A DNA stretch of 64,000 bases from Pleurostoma richardsiae. Its lineage: Eukaryota; Ascomycota; Sordariomycetes; Calosphaeriales; Pleurostomataceae. A program made the translations under genes and the position numbers. Below, piece after piece: positions 22,888 through 35,062 of the stretch (the stretch's first letter is position 1; every line of letters starts with the position of its first letter). The stretch is taken from positions 744,001 through 808,000 of the forward strand of contig JANBVO010000009.1 in assembly GCA_030052745.1 (NCBI GenBank), in the 5' to 3' direction. Below the pieces are notes generated by a model. It saw nothing but the letters and a program-made list of their open reading frames with translations. It had not been told where the DNA came from and did not search any database.

Positions 22888-24539
22888 CGTAACTTGAACA
22901 ATGGCATTCAAGACCGCATCCCCTGAGATCGGCAGGTTGTAAACTGTCACCGAATAGAATAAGAACAGGCCAAGACCCTAGAGCTTTTCTCTCTCGAAAC
23001 CACCCTCGACCTTTAGCAGCAAGGCCATGAAACCACTTAAGTATCGACTAGAGGTGTTGGATCTAGTCTAATATTCTATCACGTTCATTTATGACCCTTC
23101 GGGCCAAGTGAAGGAAGTATGACAATGGATATTCCCTGAAACTACGCGTCCAGAGTATTGGGCAATAAATTTCGGGTCTACAGATAAAGAAACCGACCAT
23201 AGAACCCTTTCTTGCTGCTTCACGGAGCATGCTGAGGCCCATGCCAACATCGGCGATGTTAGGTGCAACAGACCCTAGAGGGCGGGTACCGTCAAAACGT
23301 TAGCATCGCTGTCAGATTATGTTGAGGGAGAGGGAATGGTGTCACATTTGTGCTTATGGATAGGTGCTAGTCTGAATGATAGCCCCAATAATGACTAAAT
23401 CCCTCCTATCGGTCAGTGATAACAAGAGCCAGGAGGAGTATACATGACTTTTGGGGCCATCAACGGTAGTTGCATGCTTTATCCAACAAGAGCCGGGGCA
23501 GCAATTCTAGCGCCGGCCCGAATAATCTTGGGCCGGGGCCATTCCGGGACTACTATCCTCCTCTCCCCCTTTTCCTAAGTGACAGACAGCATCTTAGGTT
23601 CACCATCGAAAGAAACCAGCGCCCTTTTGACTTCGTGCACTGCTTAGTTGACGATTGTTACACTTATAGTCTCGAACAGCAATATCGGGGTATGGAAATT
23701 GAGCAATATTCCGAGGCCGCATCGTGCCTCGCTAAGGACTGCTTCCTCATGCCATTCAGAGACAGATGATGTCTCAGCTAGAAGGCATACTTATGACCCG
23801 ACCGAGACAGGCCGGGGAAGCCGACATAAAAAGGGGCAAAGCGTCGCGTCGCCATGTGTCTCCTCAGTTGAGCTAACATCTAGCTTATGGAGTTGGCTCT
23901 CTGTAATCGTTCATTAAGAAGTACCAATGCTCATCTTGCATGGGTCTGTCCTTCATTTTCGTTAGAGCTTTTCCTTTAATATCCTCCAACGAATTTGGCA
24001 GCAAAGCTCTCATGAGCTTCACCGCACCTACACGAATACCTCCCCGTGGAGCTGACCTATGCGCATCGGCTTCCACCACAAAATCCGACAGGCGTATACA
24101 CAAACCAAGTGCACGTCACGAAGCGGAATGCTACGTCAGCAAGTCTACGTGACTCCCTGGCGCGCTTCAGATGCTTTATTCCCTGCCCCTGGTCCTCTTA
24201 GAGAACTTCTCCCCCAACACACTCGCATCAGACGGACCCAAAGTCGACGGCTTCACGAGATCGCTTCGAAATCCCTGTTGCTCCCATTTCACCTTCTAAC
24301 GAGGCTTGATCGTAATAGAATGTTGCCACCTCTTTTCTAGTTTGATGGTTTTTTTTTTTTTTACCAATACGGTGCCCAAACTGCCTTGCTCAGAGATATG
24401 ATTGCGTAGCTATACTACCTATATAGAACTGAGGATTTCTCGGAGACCTTGGATCCGAGTGAAGAGACAAGAGTAATATAAAAGAAGATGTATATTCCCA
24501 ACCTCGAAACCAAGCTAGGACTATATAACTACATTGCTC
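22888..24539. other. gene-poor stretch
   Basis: No supported gene over 1.65 kb. A minus-strand frame at 24103-23885 (containing LEDIKGKALTKMKDRPMQDE) has some protein-like composition but no start context, splice partner or known motif. A 14-nt T run occurs at 24349-24362. Confidence 0.45.
24349..24362 (+). repeat. poly-T run
   Basis: Fourteen consecutive T residues in non-coding DNA, a mononucleotide microsatellite. Confidence 0.85.
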
Positions 24540-24760
24540 CTAAGCCAGCTCCAGTTCATGCTCCCGATATGTAACATAAGCGTCATTGGTTCCCTCCCGT
24601 TGAACGGTATACGTCTTCCCATCCACAGACTTGACAATGAACACGTATGGCGGAGTGTGGTTGTCAGAGATGTTCTTGACGCGAGCACCGATAGCGAACA
24701 CCTGCTATGGGTTAGCCACCGTATCGAAGGGACAGGTGCCATAGGTTGTGTGAATACCAT
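24540..24760 (-). CDS. possible small 54-aa protein with an ATG-only first coding exon
   Basis: Exon 2 (24701-24540) encodes VFAIGARVKNISDNHTPPYV and continues to a stop after ELELA. It is a compact, charged frame whose alternating hydrophobic pattern suggests a small beta-barrel. No ATG lies inside the frame before it. Upstream, ATG at 24760-24758 is followed at once by a good intron (gtattc, CTAAC branch site, AG) of 56 nt, which joins the ATG in phase to this frame. The coding part of exon 1 would thus be exactly one codon. The composition resembles small fungal hypothetical proteins with a KOW/Tudor-like fold, but I cannot name a family. It could be a chance frame. Confidence 0.45.
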
Positions 24761-26232
24761 GATGATTATCAGTAGAAGGTTCGACTCGAATCAATCTTGG
24801 TGTGACGCTATTGCGACAGATTGGTGGACAAAGCAGACAGACAGAGATAAACTTCAATCCAAGCGGCCCAGGAATGTCTGGCGACGAGAAGAATCGGCTG
24901 AGCGAGACGTCGGGGGTTTCGCATGCTTATATACCACCAGGGTGCAAACGGTTACACGAGCTCCAACTCTACAATGAAAAGTGGCTTTCTGCCCAACTGG
25001 CTCTCGGGCATCGAAAGCTGCACTTTCGCCCTGGAACTCATGATTGCGCAATACGATCTCTGACTGGTCTTGTCAGCAGCGAGCATGGACTCGGACACTT
25101 TGAGCGCAAAACAGTCGAAATGGGCTCAGCTGGCCAGCGTGAGGGCCTTAGTAACTGCATCGACGAAAGAAAGTCAGTAGGACACTTGAACATCAGCAGA
25201 ATCCTGAATATATCCTGCTATTGCTAATCAAGCGACACAGGGTCCCGTCCCGACCATAAATTCAGCCTCGGATCCAGGAACGAAATCCGGAATCTTCTGC
25301 CTATGCGATAAATAGCGACACATTTTGTGCTATATTAGATGGGCCGACACCCAATGCCAATTGAAAAGGAGACGCGGTCCAGCTAGTTACCCTCACTCCT
25401 CGGAACGAACGACTTTGTGTGGCAGTCCTACCTCTGCTTGTACATCGACTACACAACGCGCAAGATAGGAGCGCTCCTAGGAACGGGAACCTTCCACTTT
25501 CTATTTGACCGCTTCATCTCGCGCCATTTACCACATCAATTTCCTCAGCCTTCTTGATCGTCACGGAACCTGGATCCTTTCCTTCCACGGCCACCCACTG
25601 CTGATTCATCGTCTATTATTGACCTCTGAGCTTTTCAGCCAGGTAACCCAGCCAAATATGGTCTCATTATCTATTGGTTCTGTCGGCGGTGCATTGGCTC
25701 AAGAGACTATTAAAGATACCGAGGCGCACAAAGGCCTCCCCCCCTTTTCCTTCAATTGATAGCATTTCAGCCCATCTCTTATCCAGCCAGAAATATAAGA
25801 TAAGAATCAACAGAAATCGCAAGAGACATCGACTGACACAGCCAGCACCTTCGGTCTCATGATCTTGCTTCCCTGAAAGCATAGCACTGTAGGTATTACG
25901 GCGGTTCATTGCTTTAATGAATACCAGAGACCGCTTTTTAAAATTCGAAAACCACGAATGTCAGCCTAACCATCGTGATTAGTCAATGTATCGTCGGGTA
26001 AAGTCTCATTCAGGTCCCATGGTGATGTCTAACACTTTCGGGCTCTGGGTCCATGTATCACACCCAGTGAAATCGCGTCACGGTAGAGCAATCAAATATA
26101 TTTTCTAATGTTTACTCATGAAGTTCACTCTTGGTTCATAGTCTTAGGGCCTTCGGACGGGAAGGGCAGTGACAAATATTCCCTCATATCTTACTGAAAA
26201 ATGAGGCTAGAGTAAACAGAAAGTTTCCCCCT
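24761..26232. other. gene-poor stretch
   Basis: Only unsupported short frames (for example at 24802 and 25505). No repeat or RNA gene seen. Confidence 0.45.
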
Positions 26233-27306
26233 TCAATGAACTGGCATGAGCTCGTCATTCTCACCCATACGAATACCAACGGCTGTGAACTCATTCAAAT
26301 GCTCAGCAGGTAGTCCGAGCAGATCGTTGTGAAGGTCTCGCCTTGATTGATAGTCGCCGTCACCGTTGGGGAAGAACATCCGGCTGTACAACATCTTCGG
26401 AAAGTTCTCCATATCGCCCAGCTGCAGAGCGGCCTGACCATCCTGCCAGCGCTGCTTGGCAGACTCATGAGTGATAATCCAGTCGGCATCGGAGGTGCCC
26501 GTTACGCTTTTAACACTCTCAAACATGTCTTGCTGGCTAAGCCGGAAGCTCGATATGTAAACAGAGCTGTTGCGGAACTGAGAAAGAGTCGGTGATTGGT
26601 CCATCTCGTCGTCTGGAAGCTCCTTCAGACTCAGCAGGCTGGCGACGGCGCGTCCACACTGAGGCCAGGTGCTTGTGTTAATTGCCACATTACCGCCGTC
26701 AAACAAGACGAGGGAACGTTTCTTGAAGTCGAAGCCGAAACGGTTTGGTCCCCCTCCGAGGCTAAACTCGTACCAGAAATTACAGATCAGAAACAGGTAC
26801 GAGCTAACGCCAAGGCTCTTGATCTCGGCGATTATGCTATCGCGGCTGTGGCTGAGCATGCTGTCGCTGCACAGCGTGTCGTTCGCGGCATCATGGCCAA
26901 ACCAGTTGGGGAAGACATACGGCACGCCTGCCTTAGCGGCGGCGCGCACGATCTTGATAATGGTGTCACGAGGTGCCATCACGGACATGGTAACAACCAA
27001 GGCTTGCTGGTCCCGAAGTGCCTCCACCAAAGCCGAGTTGTCATCACCGTTATAGTCAACACGGAGAACCCGGATGCCTCCGGGCAGTTTGCTGGTGCTG
27101 CTAGGACGTGTGATGGCTGTTATAATGTGTTTTCCGGTCCGGAGCAACTGTTCTGTTATGTGCCTTCCGATTTGCCCGCCGGCCTACCACGCAGTTAGGA
27201 ATAGTCTCTTGTCCGGCGTTTAGAATGAACGCACCCCAACAATGGCAACCTTATCAATGCAGTTGGAAAACCCCTGGGGCTGATCTTTAGCATATTTCGT
27301 AGCCAT
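26233..27306 (-). CDS. NmrA-like/isoflavone-reductase-like oxidoreductase
   Basis: Two exons (27306-27235 and 27183-26233) with a 51-nt phase-0 intron give 340 residues. Splicing reconstitutes the NAD(P)-binding loop (KVAIVGAGGQIGRHI), which neither exon shows alone; this strongly supports the model. Downstream segments RVLRVDYNGDD, VVTMSVMAPRDT, AGVPYVFPNWFGHDA and FWYEFSLGGGPNRFGFDFKKR are typical of the fungal NmrA-like group close to CipA-type oxidoreductases. It should bind NADP(H) and reduce an unknown small molecule, or act as a sensor. It is the fourth reductase of this superfamily in about 12 kb and is not a close copy of the head-to-head pair. Confidence 0.9.
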
Positions 27307-27867
27307 GATGGTCTTGGTGACACTCAATTGAAATCAAGAGACTATCCTTCTTGTGCTGCAGTATGACAACAAGGGGTGGCCATAGTCATGAAGAGCGGGT
27401 AGTTATATAAGTCGAAGACAGCAACACGGAGCTCATCTGCATTCGATAACAGCATCAAACGAGCCTGTCTGTGTCGTTCTATCTCCGTGTTGGCTTCGGT
27501 GGCCTTACACTGGACATACCGGCCTTAAACCGCCAAGCCTACGCCATTCCCATCCTTGAGGAATCCTTCAACGTGGTTCGTCACGGACTTATCGGACTTA
27601 CCTAATTCGGACGGTTTTGGGATGTGCAGCGAAGTATCGCCGGTCTTTGACAACGAGACGAAAGCCAAGGCAATTGAAAGGTGGTATAACCTTATCGACA
27701 TTGAAAGTGGATAATGGAATAAGGTTACGGTCGAAGCAGAAGATGTGGTATGCAACCCTAATCAACAGCTATTCCCAACCATGCGGATATGAACCAGAAC
27801 CTCATTAACACCAGACCGGAACAGATTATGCCCAGTTTCATCCTACAGTCCTGGCTGTATGTAGAAT
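27307..27867. other. intergenic
   Basis: Promoter of the minus-strand reductase and 3' flank of the surface-protein gene. Nothing recognised. Confidence 0.5.
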
Positions 27868-28921
27868 CTACTTGTGTTCTGCTGGTAGTTCAAAGCGTTC
27901 AACGACGTTACTATCCAGCATGTGTGGCCCAGCATCCTGGCCTGCATGCGATGGTGTTATGGTTCCTGCAGTGCCTCCAAGTTCGGCTGGGTAGACTTTC
28001 GGATCTGGAGAGCCCTTTAGTTCCGACACCCCGGCTGGTGGAAGTTGGGTAGGTCCGGTCTGGCTCTGCGGCTGTCCAATCTGGGCGTCTTTACGCTTCC
28101 TGTTCTTCCTCATGACGATCCAAGCGGCCAGAACAGCCAAGATCACTCCAGCAACGCAACCTATTACAATGCCAGCAATGGCACCTCCCGTTATCCCGCC
28201 ATGTGAGGGTGTGCTGGTACTAGTTGCCGTAGGGACGCTTGACTCTGTTGCAGTACTAGTGACAAGGGAACCACCGCTTGACACCGTCGTTGTAGTATTG
28301 GACGCCGACGAAGTTGTCACGGCGCTCGTGCATGTGGAAGAGGCGTCTATAACTTGCGTCGCCGCCGTCTGGCCAGAACTGAGTGTCGATCCGTAGGACG
28401 TGCAGCCGACCCCTTGGTCGGATACTTCGACTCCGAACATGCTGGATTCACAACACCACGACCCGTTCAGCGCGCCGTCATACTCCCACATCGACCAGCT
28501 CGAGTCCGGACACTGCGCGAGTACCTGATTAGAACGGATTATCATCTGGCTTGTCTGCGTACCCCAACGTTGCTCCTCCTCATTTGCTCCTAAGTTGAAT
28601 TTTGTCCAGGGCAAAGATTGGGTCAAACGAAGTCTCCTCCTCCGAACTCACTCGTGGAACATTCAGCGCATCCTGCAGACAATCCTCGTCATCTGAAGGG
28701 CAGCAATACGCGGTATTCGTCGTCCAGCAAAACGTATCATCCGGGCAGCAGCGTGACTCAATCCCTCCGGTACATTGTGTAGTGCCGTCTGGGCAGCCGG
28801 TAGGGCTGCGCAATGCCCATCCACCGGAAAAGTCGCAGCTTGTCGCGTAAACAGCGGGCAATGACTGGAGGGCTAGAAGCACAGCAGCAGCAACAACGTG
28901 AGACGAGATTCGAGACGCCAT
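27868..28921 (-). CDS. type I cysteine-rich surface protein with Ser/Thr stalk
   Basis: Exons 28921-28652 and 28524-27868 join in phase (donor gtgagt, acceptor aatcag, 127-nt intron) to 308 residues. The order is: signal peptide (residues 1-26, ending VYATS), a cysteine-rich ectodomain with paired cysteines (SRCCPDDTFC, YCCPSDDEDC, GSWCCESSMFG), a Ser/Thr-rich stalk likely to be O-glycosylated (about 130-185), one membrane span (IAGIVIGCVAGVILAVLAAW), a basic stop-transfer (MRKNRKRKD) and a proline-rich cytosolic tail. This is the layout of fungal Mid2/WSC-like wall sensors and related surface proteins, but the ectodomain is not a clear WSC domain. Function is inferred as cell surface sensing or structure only. 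Confidence 0.82.
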
Positions 28922-30454
28922 TGTCGTGATGGACAGTCAAGTTATACGGGGCGAGAAACGCTGGCGTGCGAAGACGGAAACACGCATGGATAGAAAGGTG
29001 CAGAGCAGCGACAGGGGTAGATGAACAATCTGTGGCCTATGGCCCATTTACCGTACTGTATGTATTTCAGCTCGGAGCCAGTTCGGGGGTTGATGGGGGC
29101 CTGAATGATGCCTCGGCACGCTAGCCCTATGAGCGAAGCAAATATGTACGCACTAATTCCTTCAAGACGATAGCTTCATCTAGCTGAACACTGACAGCTC
29201 CGATAATTTTATCGTAAGATAACTTCAAACCCCTAGTCCCACTCCCAGCCGGAGCCTTATTGGTTGCCATACGGTTACTGTCTCCGAATATCCTGCCCGA
29301 GAAGCAAGATAGCCACGTTTCCCCCCAGGACCAACCCCCACGTCCCGAGCGCCCAGTCGACTAAATACTACTCTCCCAAGGATGACAATGTAATGATGGC
29401 TTGAAAGCCGCAGCTTCCGCTAGAGCGGAGGCAAGCGAGAGCAATCCAGTCCGGTCATGTCTCATTGGATTTCCTCAGCTTTAATCCTCGCCAACGAGAA
29501 ACCTCTCTGCTTCAGTACACGGGACGATACTGACAGGTTCGCAATGTGTGTGTGTGTGTTTCGGCACAATCCGGCACGCTTATCGCCTAGGCGCCGACCG
29601 GCTGAGCTAGGGGCGGCCCCGAAGTGAGCTAGGACGCGTCGAGTACTACGGCCCTAAGGCATAACGTGGTTGACAATGATAAGGGGGTAAGGCTGAGATC
29701 TTCCGATCTCCCAGCTAGTTATGTCTTCGTCGTCTCCAAGTGTAGTGGACGTATTACATGACATCCCTAGGTAGCTACCGCGGCACTGTTATATCACGCA
29801 TGAGGCGCAACTCTTTCCCACGGCTATAGTATATATCATCCTGGGTGGCAATCTACAGTGAGTTTCGTGTAAACCATCAATATGAGCTTCTTTCTATACA
29901 TCGCCTGCCGAACATGACGGCTAGTAGTTAATTAACGACCTGCTCGGCTCTTGTGGAGCATGTTTATTCATGTAGCGAACACCAAAGCAGCATCCGCATC
30001 CTTACCCCTGTGTCTGTGACCACTTCAGCCGTAGCGAGCTGGAGAATTTAGATGACGACTGCGTTGCGCGGCATCCATCAGGTCTTTTGGAGTACGCACG
30101 TTTCTCAAATCTGAAGGGTTATCATCTTCGTCTTTGCTTCTTGTAGCTTGAATGGAACGTAAATCATAATTATCATCTGTAGCAATATACGTTCTTCGAA
30201 CGAGATAAAGAATAGCTGCTGCCACTCTTTTCCTCGGGCTGGTCGCTGCGTAGCCGGAAATCCAGGCACACGAAGGAGGCAGATGGGGCTAGCCCAATGG
30301 TACGGTTGGGAGGCACAAAGCCAAGTCTTTTGCCACTTGAGACTCTATCTCCGTCGCCCAGGTGATCCATGGCAGATATACTTTTTAAAGTCCTCATTTC
30401 CTAGGGCCAGGGTATAGACTTCAAAGTCAGGACGGAAAAGCCTCAAGCCTTTCT
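28922..30454. other. gene-poor stretch
   Basis: No supported gene over 1.5 kb. A minus-strand frame at 30225-30025 (RTPKDLMDAAQRSRHLNS) has a protein-like look but no reliable start or partner exon. A TG microsatellite lies at 29545-29559. Confidence 0.45.
29545..29559 (+). repeat. (TG)7 microsatellite
   Basis: Seven TG dinucleotides in tandem in non-coding DNA. Confidence 0.85.
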
Positions 30455-31093
30455 CTACTCCTCACAACAGGGCTTAAAATTCCACGCACCCTCACCCAGC
30501 ACCGACCAGTTCCCCTTCAAATCAAGGTTAATCCATCCGCCGTCGCCGAGGTTGAGAAGCTGGCCGCGCTCAAACACGACGACGCGGTACGGCACTGTGC
30601 CCGCGTTACCAGGCTTCTGGTAGGTCAGCCGATGTTCCTCGACGGGGTCCTGTCCGCTGCAGTTGAGATGGTACTCGAGTTCTTCGTTGATTGTAAGCAC
30701 GTTGTAGCGGCGCTCGTGACGGTCCTCGTAGACGTAGTTGGTCAGGCGCTGCACCCAGCCCCCGCGGTCGAGAGCGGGATCCTCAGCCGAGGTAGACGCT
30801 GTGATGGAAGGCGGGAGCGGGGTGGCTTTGAGACGGAGGTGGCGGTGGTGCGGCGGAACTTGTGGTTGGAAGGCCTGTTGGGCTTTAGGTGGGGTTTCAT
30901 TTGCCGTGATACTGTTAGACACTGGATGCTCTTGTTCTTGTAGGCGTTGCTTGGTGAGGATGGGTAGTAACATCATATTATTTCTTGCCATTGTGAAGGC
31001 TGGGGAGAAATACCAGGCCACTAAGAGAAGGACGGCGGTGATCAGGGCTACTGTCCCTAGAACCAGAAGAATAGCAATCGGATTGTAATCCAT
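30455..31093 (-). CDS. single-span membrane protein, hypothetical
   Basis: A single-exon frame of 212 residues. Residues 7-30 (IAILLVLGTVALITAVLLLVA) form one hydrophobic span right at the N-terminus, so the protein is a membrane-anchored protein with a long soluble C-terminal part. A proline-rich linker covers about 60-100. The C-terminal 90 residues look folded, with YVYEDRHERRYNVLTINEEL, RVVVFERGQLLNLGDGGW and GNWSVLGEGAWNF. The last segment recalls an uncharacterised fungal group with GDGGWIN motifs. No catalytic residues are evident. Its start lies about 400 bp from the divergent ankyrin gene. Confidence 0.65.
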   Translation of the reverse strand: MDYNPIAILLVLGTVALITAVLLLVAWYFSPAFTMARNNMMLLPILTKQRLQEQEHPVSNSITANETPPKAQQAFQPQVPPHHRHLRLKATPLPPSITASTSAEDPALDRGGWVQRLTNYVYEDRHERRYNVLTINEELEYHLNCSGQDPVEEHRLTYQKPGNAGTVPYRVVVFERGQLLNLGDGGWINLDLKGNWSVLGEGAWNFKPCCEE

Positions 31094-31493
31094 CGGGGAA
31101 AAGGATAGTTGAGATGACGCTGCCTTGGAAAGAGGCTCACTCGGTTTACTTCACAGAGGTGGGGACGTGAATAATTGTGTCTCGAGAAAGGAGTGGCTCT
31201 TGTGCTTATGAGGAAGAAACGACCCTCCGAGAGTCGGTACCATAGTGATGTATGGAATGAGATGCTAACAGCGCCGCTTTAATGCAGCAACTGCAAAACT
31301 GGCCGGGCGTAAGGCTCTGGTCTTAGCGGAGGCAATGCCCGGTACTCGTGCAGATCGCTCGAAGGGAGGGTGTAGAGGGTTTCAAGATCTGCACGAGCAA
31401 AGTACTTGTGCAGGTATAACAACTATAAAACGACCAGTTGCCCGAGTCACATATGTCCTTGATCTTTTTTCACCTCTTTGCCGGACACCCGCA
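31094..31493. other. intergenic, divergent promoter
   Basis: Between the divergent membrane-protein and ankyrin genes. The ankyrin frame is open upstream to 31335, but those residues do not look like the conserved N-terminal domain, so they are treated as leader. Confidence 0.45.
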
Positions 31494-34308
31494 ATGGAAG
31501 TCGTTGGCCTGGTTGCCGGCGTCGTAGCCCTTGGGCAGCTGGGGCAGATGCTGGTAGATGGGTGTCAGAAGCTGATTATGCTGCGAGACAGCCTGATCGA
31601 TGCCCCGCACGAGGTGGACCGGCTCTACCAGGCCATGCTGCGCCTGCAGCTGATCACGACCGAGATCCGCTCGCTCGGCCCCGACGTGGAGAATCTTTGG
31701 ACGACTTCGAACCTGTCACTGCTCTGGGCGGACCAGGTCCGGTCGATGCAGACGGATATCTCTGCCGTGAACTGTATCCTGTCTAGACTACAGGCTTCGT
31801 TCAATAGGGTGGGACATGACCGCTCGCGGGGGCTGAGGGCACGTCTCCAGAAGGTGTTTGCCGAGAATAAGCTGGATCGGTACGAAACGAGCCTACTAGC
31901 ACATCAGAAGACGTTCATGTTTTTTCTGAGCGTTCTCAACGAGTGAGCCTAAGCTCGTAATTCGCGGACAGACTCCCTTGCTAAGCGGGTATGCAGACGA
32001 CGGCACCGTATCACAACGGCTGAGCAACGAAAGCAGACCAAAACTCTGACCACCATCTTGGATATACTGAGACAAGCGCCGCACCATGCGGAGGCTACGA
32101 CCTCCTCCACCGCCATTGTGATTAGCATGGAACAGAACCCCAGACCTTACGACACCGTAGCACACCTGATCCACAGCCAGCTTACACGGACCAAGGCATT
32201 TACCCCGAAAGATCTCTACGCCAAAGCGCTGGTCCAGACTGCTCTAGAACAACCACAAAATATCTCTGTCAGTGGCGCACCAGAAGAGTCTTCGTCAAGC
32301 AAGGATGAGTCCCCGGGAGCGGGAACCCGACCGAGGCGATTCTCGGTGCACTGCCGCATTTTCGAATTCCGCCTCCCCATCGGCACCATTTACGGGACCA
32401 AGGTGCAAAAGCATCGCTCTGTCCAAGACCTGGCCGGAGAGAACGAGGAGTCACAATGGCTCCTCACCTTGTTTATACATCCACTGCCGACCGTATTCAA
32501 GACGGTGTATCAACTCCTATTCAAGCGTTCATCGAACGGGTCGTTCGTCTTTCGGCCTAAGACGCATCATTTCAATGCGGACCCCGATTTAAGACGGGCA
32601 CTCGATCAAGGAGACCTTGACTCCGTATGTCGACTGTTCTCGGCCGGCAGGGCCCGCGTTGGCGATCTCGTTGCCCCTTGGGGCAACACACTGCTTCATG
32701 TAAGTTCACCGTTCGTATTTTTTGCATAAGTGCAAGCACTCGAAAATAACGTCCCTCTGTCGGCGACCAGGAAGCCATAACACGTCATGCTGTTGGTGTG
32801 CCCAACATGGTTCAACTGTGCGAGCTGTTGACAGCCCACGGCGCTGACTTGAACATGCCTAACAATCGTAAAAGGTGTAGTACACTCGCCCTCGATGAGG
32901 TTCCTTGAATACTGTGGGCAGGGAAGAACGAGGACAAACCTTCAGCTAACTTGACTTGCCACGAATCAGAACACCATTACTACATTGCTGCAAGCTCATG
33001 CTACAGGGCGAACTCATCAGCCAGCGCATGTTTCCCCTCGCGAGCCTCATGATCCGCCACGGCGCCGACACCTCCTTCAGCGGCGGCCACGAGGCCCAGT
33101 CAGCGTGTCACCTCATCTTCAAGGCCATCAACGGGCTCGACTTCCTATCCGACTTCGTCTCTATCTGTTTCGACCTCGACGCTTATACCAGCTTCGGGGA
33201 GGAGGGCTCGGTCGACTTTTGGCTCATCTCAGCCATTGCACGCGGATTGCCGTCGTTCCAGACCCGGCTCATAGCCGAGACACGGGCGCTGCGCACCCCC
33301 GACTCCATCTCGTCGTGCCAGCGGCCGCGTGTTGACAACATCCTCGAACTAGGTGGTGACGCCCAGGTCGCGTGGGTGAGCAGCGCACCCGCCACGCTGC
33401 GAACGCTGCTGCTGCGCACGCTCTGCGCGCACGGAACTCTGGCCATGGCACGCCCCTTCATCGACGCTGGCCGGCTCGGCCTGATCGACCTCAATGAAAC
33501 AGACCCGGAAGACGAGTGGAGCAGCTCGTATGCTCGGTGCGCGGCCCGCACAGGCAACTTTGAGGTTATGCTCGCGCTGCTCGACGCCGGCGCCTCGCCA
33601 GACCAGGAGGCCGCGCGTTGGCTGTCTACCAACGTCGTAACCTCAGTACTTGACGAGGTCCTGCGGCGTTGGAATAGTATCCGGCGGGGCCTCCCCGTGT
33701 CGGGGCATCAGTGTGCCGCCGCGTCAGCCGACTCGGAGTTCTGGGTTCTGCCCCGGCTGCTCCGATATGTCGACAGCCCGCGCCAGTGCCCTAATGCTCT
33801 AATGGGGGCCATGTGGGACATGGACAGGCCGCCGCACCTCCGGCTGCTGCTCGGCCTGGGCTGGGGCCGGCGTGACGGGCAGCCGGCGCGCTCATCGTAC
33901 TTGCGGCGGACGGGGTCTGAGGTCCTCGAGGCGGTTAAGCACAACCGCGCATACCTGCCGATGCTACTGGGCCACGGCCTCGCCCTTGAGGCCGAGGATG
34001 CGCTGGGGTGCACCGCGCTCTTGTGGGCAGTCGACGCCGCTAACACAGGCGCTGTGCGCCACCTCCTCGCCGCGGGAGCCGTCGCGGCGCGCAGGGCCGG
34101 GTACGGCGTGTCGCCGCTAGAGCTAGCGGCGAGCAACGTCGGCGCCGACCACCCACGCGAGCAGCAAAGAGCGTGGTACTGGTATGCGGTGGGCATTGGT
34201 AAGGCGGCCACTGTATCCGAGGAGCAGGATCGGGAGGTGTACGAGCTGTTGGTGCAGGCGGCTGGGAACGAAAAAAAGCTGCCCTTGGCTGATTGTGAGT
34301 CTAGCTAA
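31494..34308 (+). CDS. ankyrin-repeat protein with PigL_N-type fungal N-terminal domain
   Basis: Four exons (31494-31942, 31997-32699, 32771-32874, 32970-34308) join in phase to 864 residues. The start MEVVGLVAGVVALGQLG opens an all-helical N-terminal domain of the type found in front of many fungal NLR-like and ankyrin proteins. The middle part is a poorly conserved linker. Ankyrin-like units appear from about residue 350 (WGNTLLH, then VQLCELLTAHGADLNMPNN across exon 3) and again near the C-terminus (EDALGCTALLWAVDAANTGA, RHLLAAGAVAARRAGYGVSP). There is no P-loop NTPase domain. Such proteins are thought to act in recognition or scaffolding, sometimes in non-self recognition; here that is inference from architecture. 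Exon 4 is notably GC-rich. Confidence 0.82.
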
Positions 34309-35062
34309 TCCAAGGAATCCCGTTCATGTTAAGAGAGGCCATAGTGACCTTGCCATATCAGTCTGTTTTGATGATGTGCATGGCTGTCGCTTTCACAGGC
34401 TGTTCCAGACTAGGCGCTTGTCTGCGCTCAAAGCAGCAGCTATATTCATTTCCGCTCTGTTCACGTTTGCATTATCAATTCGATGCTGTCAGTGGATGGC
34501 ATTTCCATATGATGACCGCGTGGAAAGATACACAGGGATAGGGTCCAAAGACTTAGGGAACGGTCAAGACTAGGTACTGGGCCGGTCTAGGTAGTAGGTG
34601 GAAGGCTTACGTTTACATAAGAGAGTTCTAACTCGCACATAAACCGTTCCCTACTCGTGCATCAGGTACAGTACAAAACGCCTGGTCTCACCACTGGAAT
34701 CTCGGGGCCAAGTAAGGCCCGAACAAAAGATGCAGATCAGACTCTAGCCTATAAGGGTTGCCTTCCACACGAAGATCTCGAAAATCATTCGTTGTTCCAG
34801 CGGTGGAATCAGGGGTAATATAAGTAGGTAATCATCTCGTGTCTGATCATGAAGGATGCCTCCTACTGCAGGAGCAGTATTAATCCCGATAATTCCGACA
34901 CACACGACAACGTCGCATTATTGCCGAAAAAGTAGTCCTGTCGCTCGACTTACAAGAAGCCTAAGAGCAGACGAACCATGGAGGCTTGGCCGAGCACTGA
35001 GACACACATTCCACTCTCGATACCCACCAGATTGTGATTGCAAGTGATAGAACTCCGGTATC
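34309..35062. other. intergenic
   Basis: 3' flank of the ankyrin gene and promoter of the NmrA-like gene. Nothing recognised. Confidence 0.5.

Noticed and set aside
23885-24103. Minus-strand 72-codon frame with charged helix-like sequence
   Set aside because: Isolated, with no partner exon or family match; could be chance.
29588-29660. tRNA-like A-box on the minus strand (TAGCTCAGCCGG)
   Set aside because: No matching B box or cloverleaf can be drawn; the acceptor and anticodon arms do not pair.
30025-30225. 66-codon minus-strand frame with RTPKDLMDAAQRSRH
   Set aside because: The look is protein-like, but no reliable start, splice partner or homology can be argued from sequence alone.
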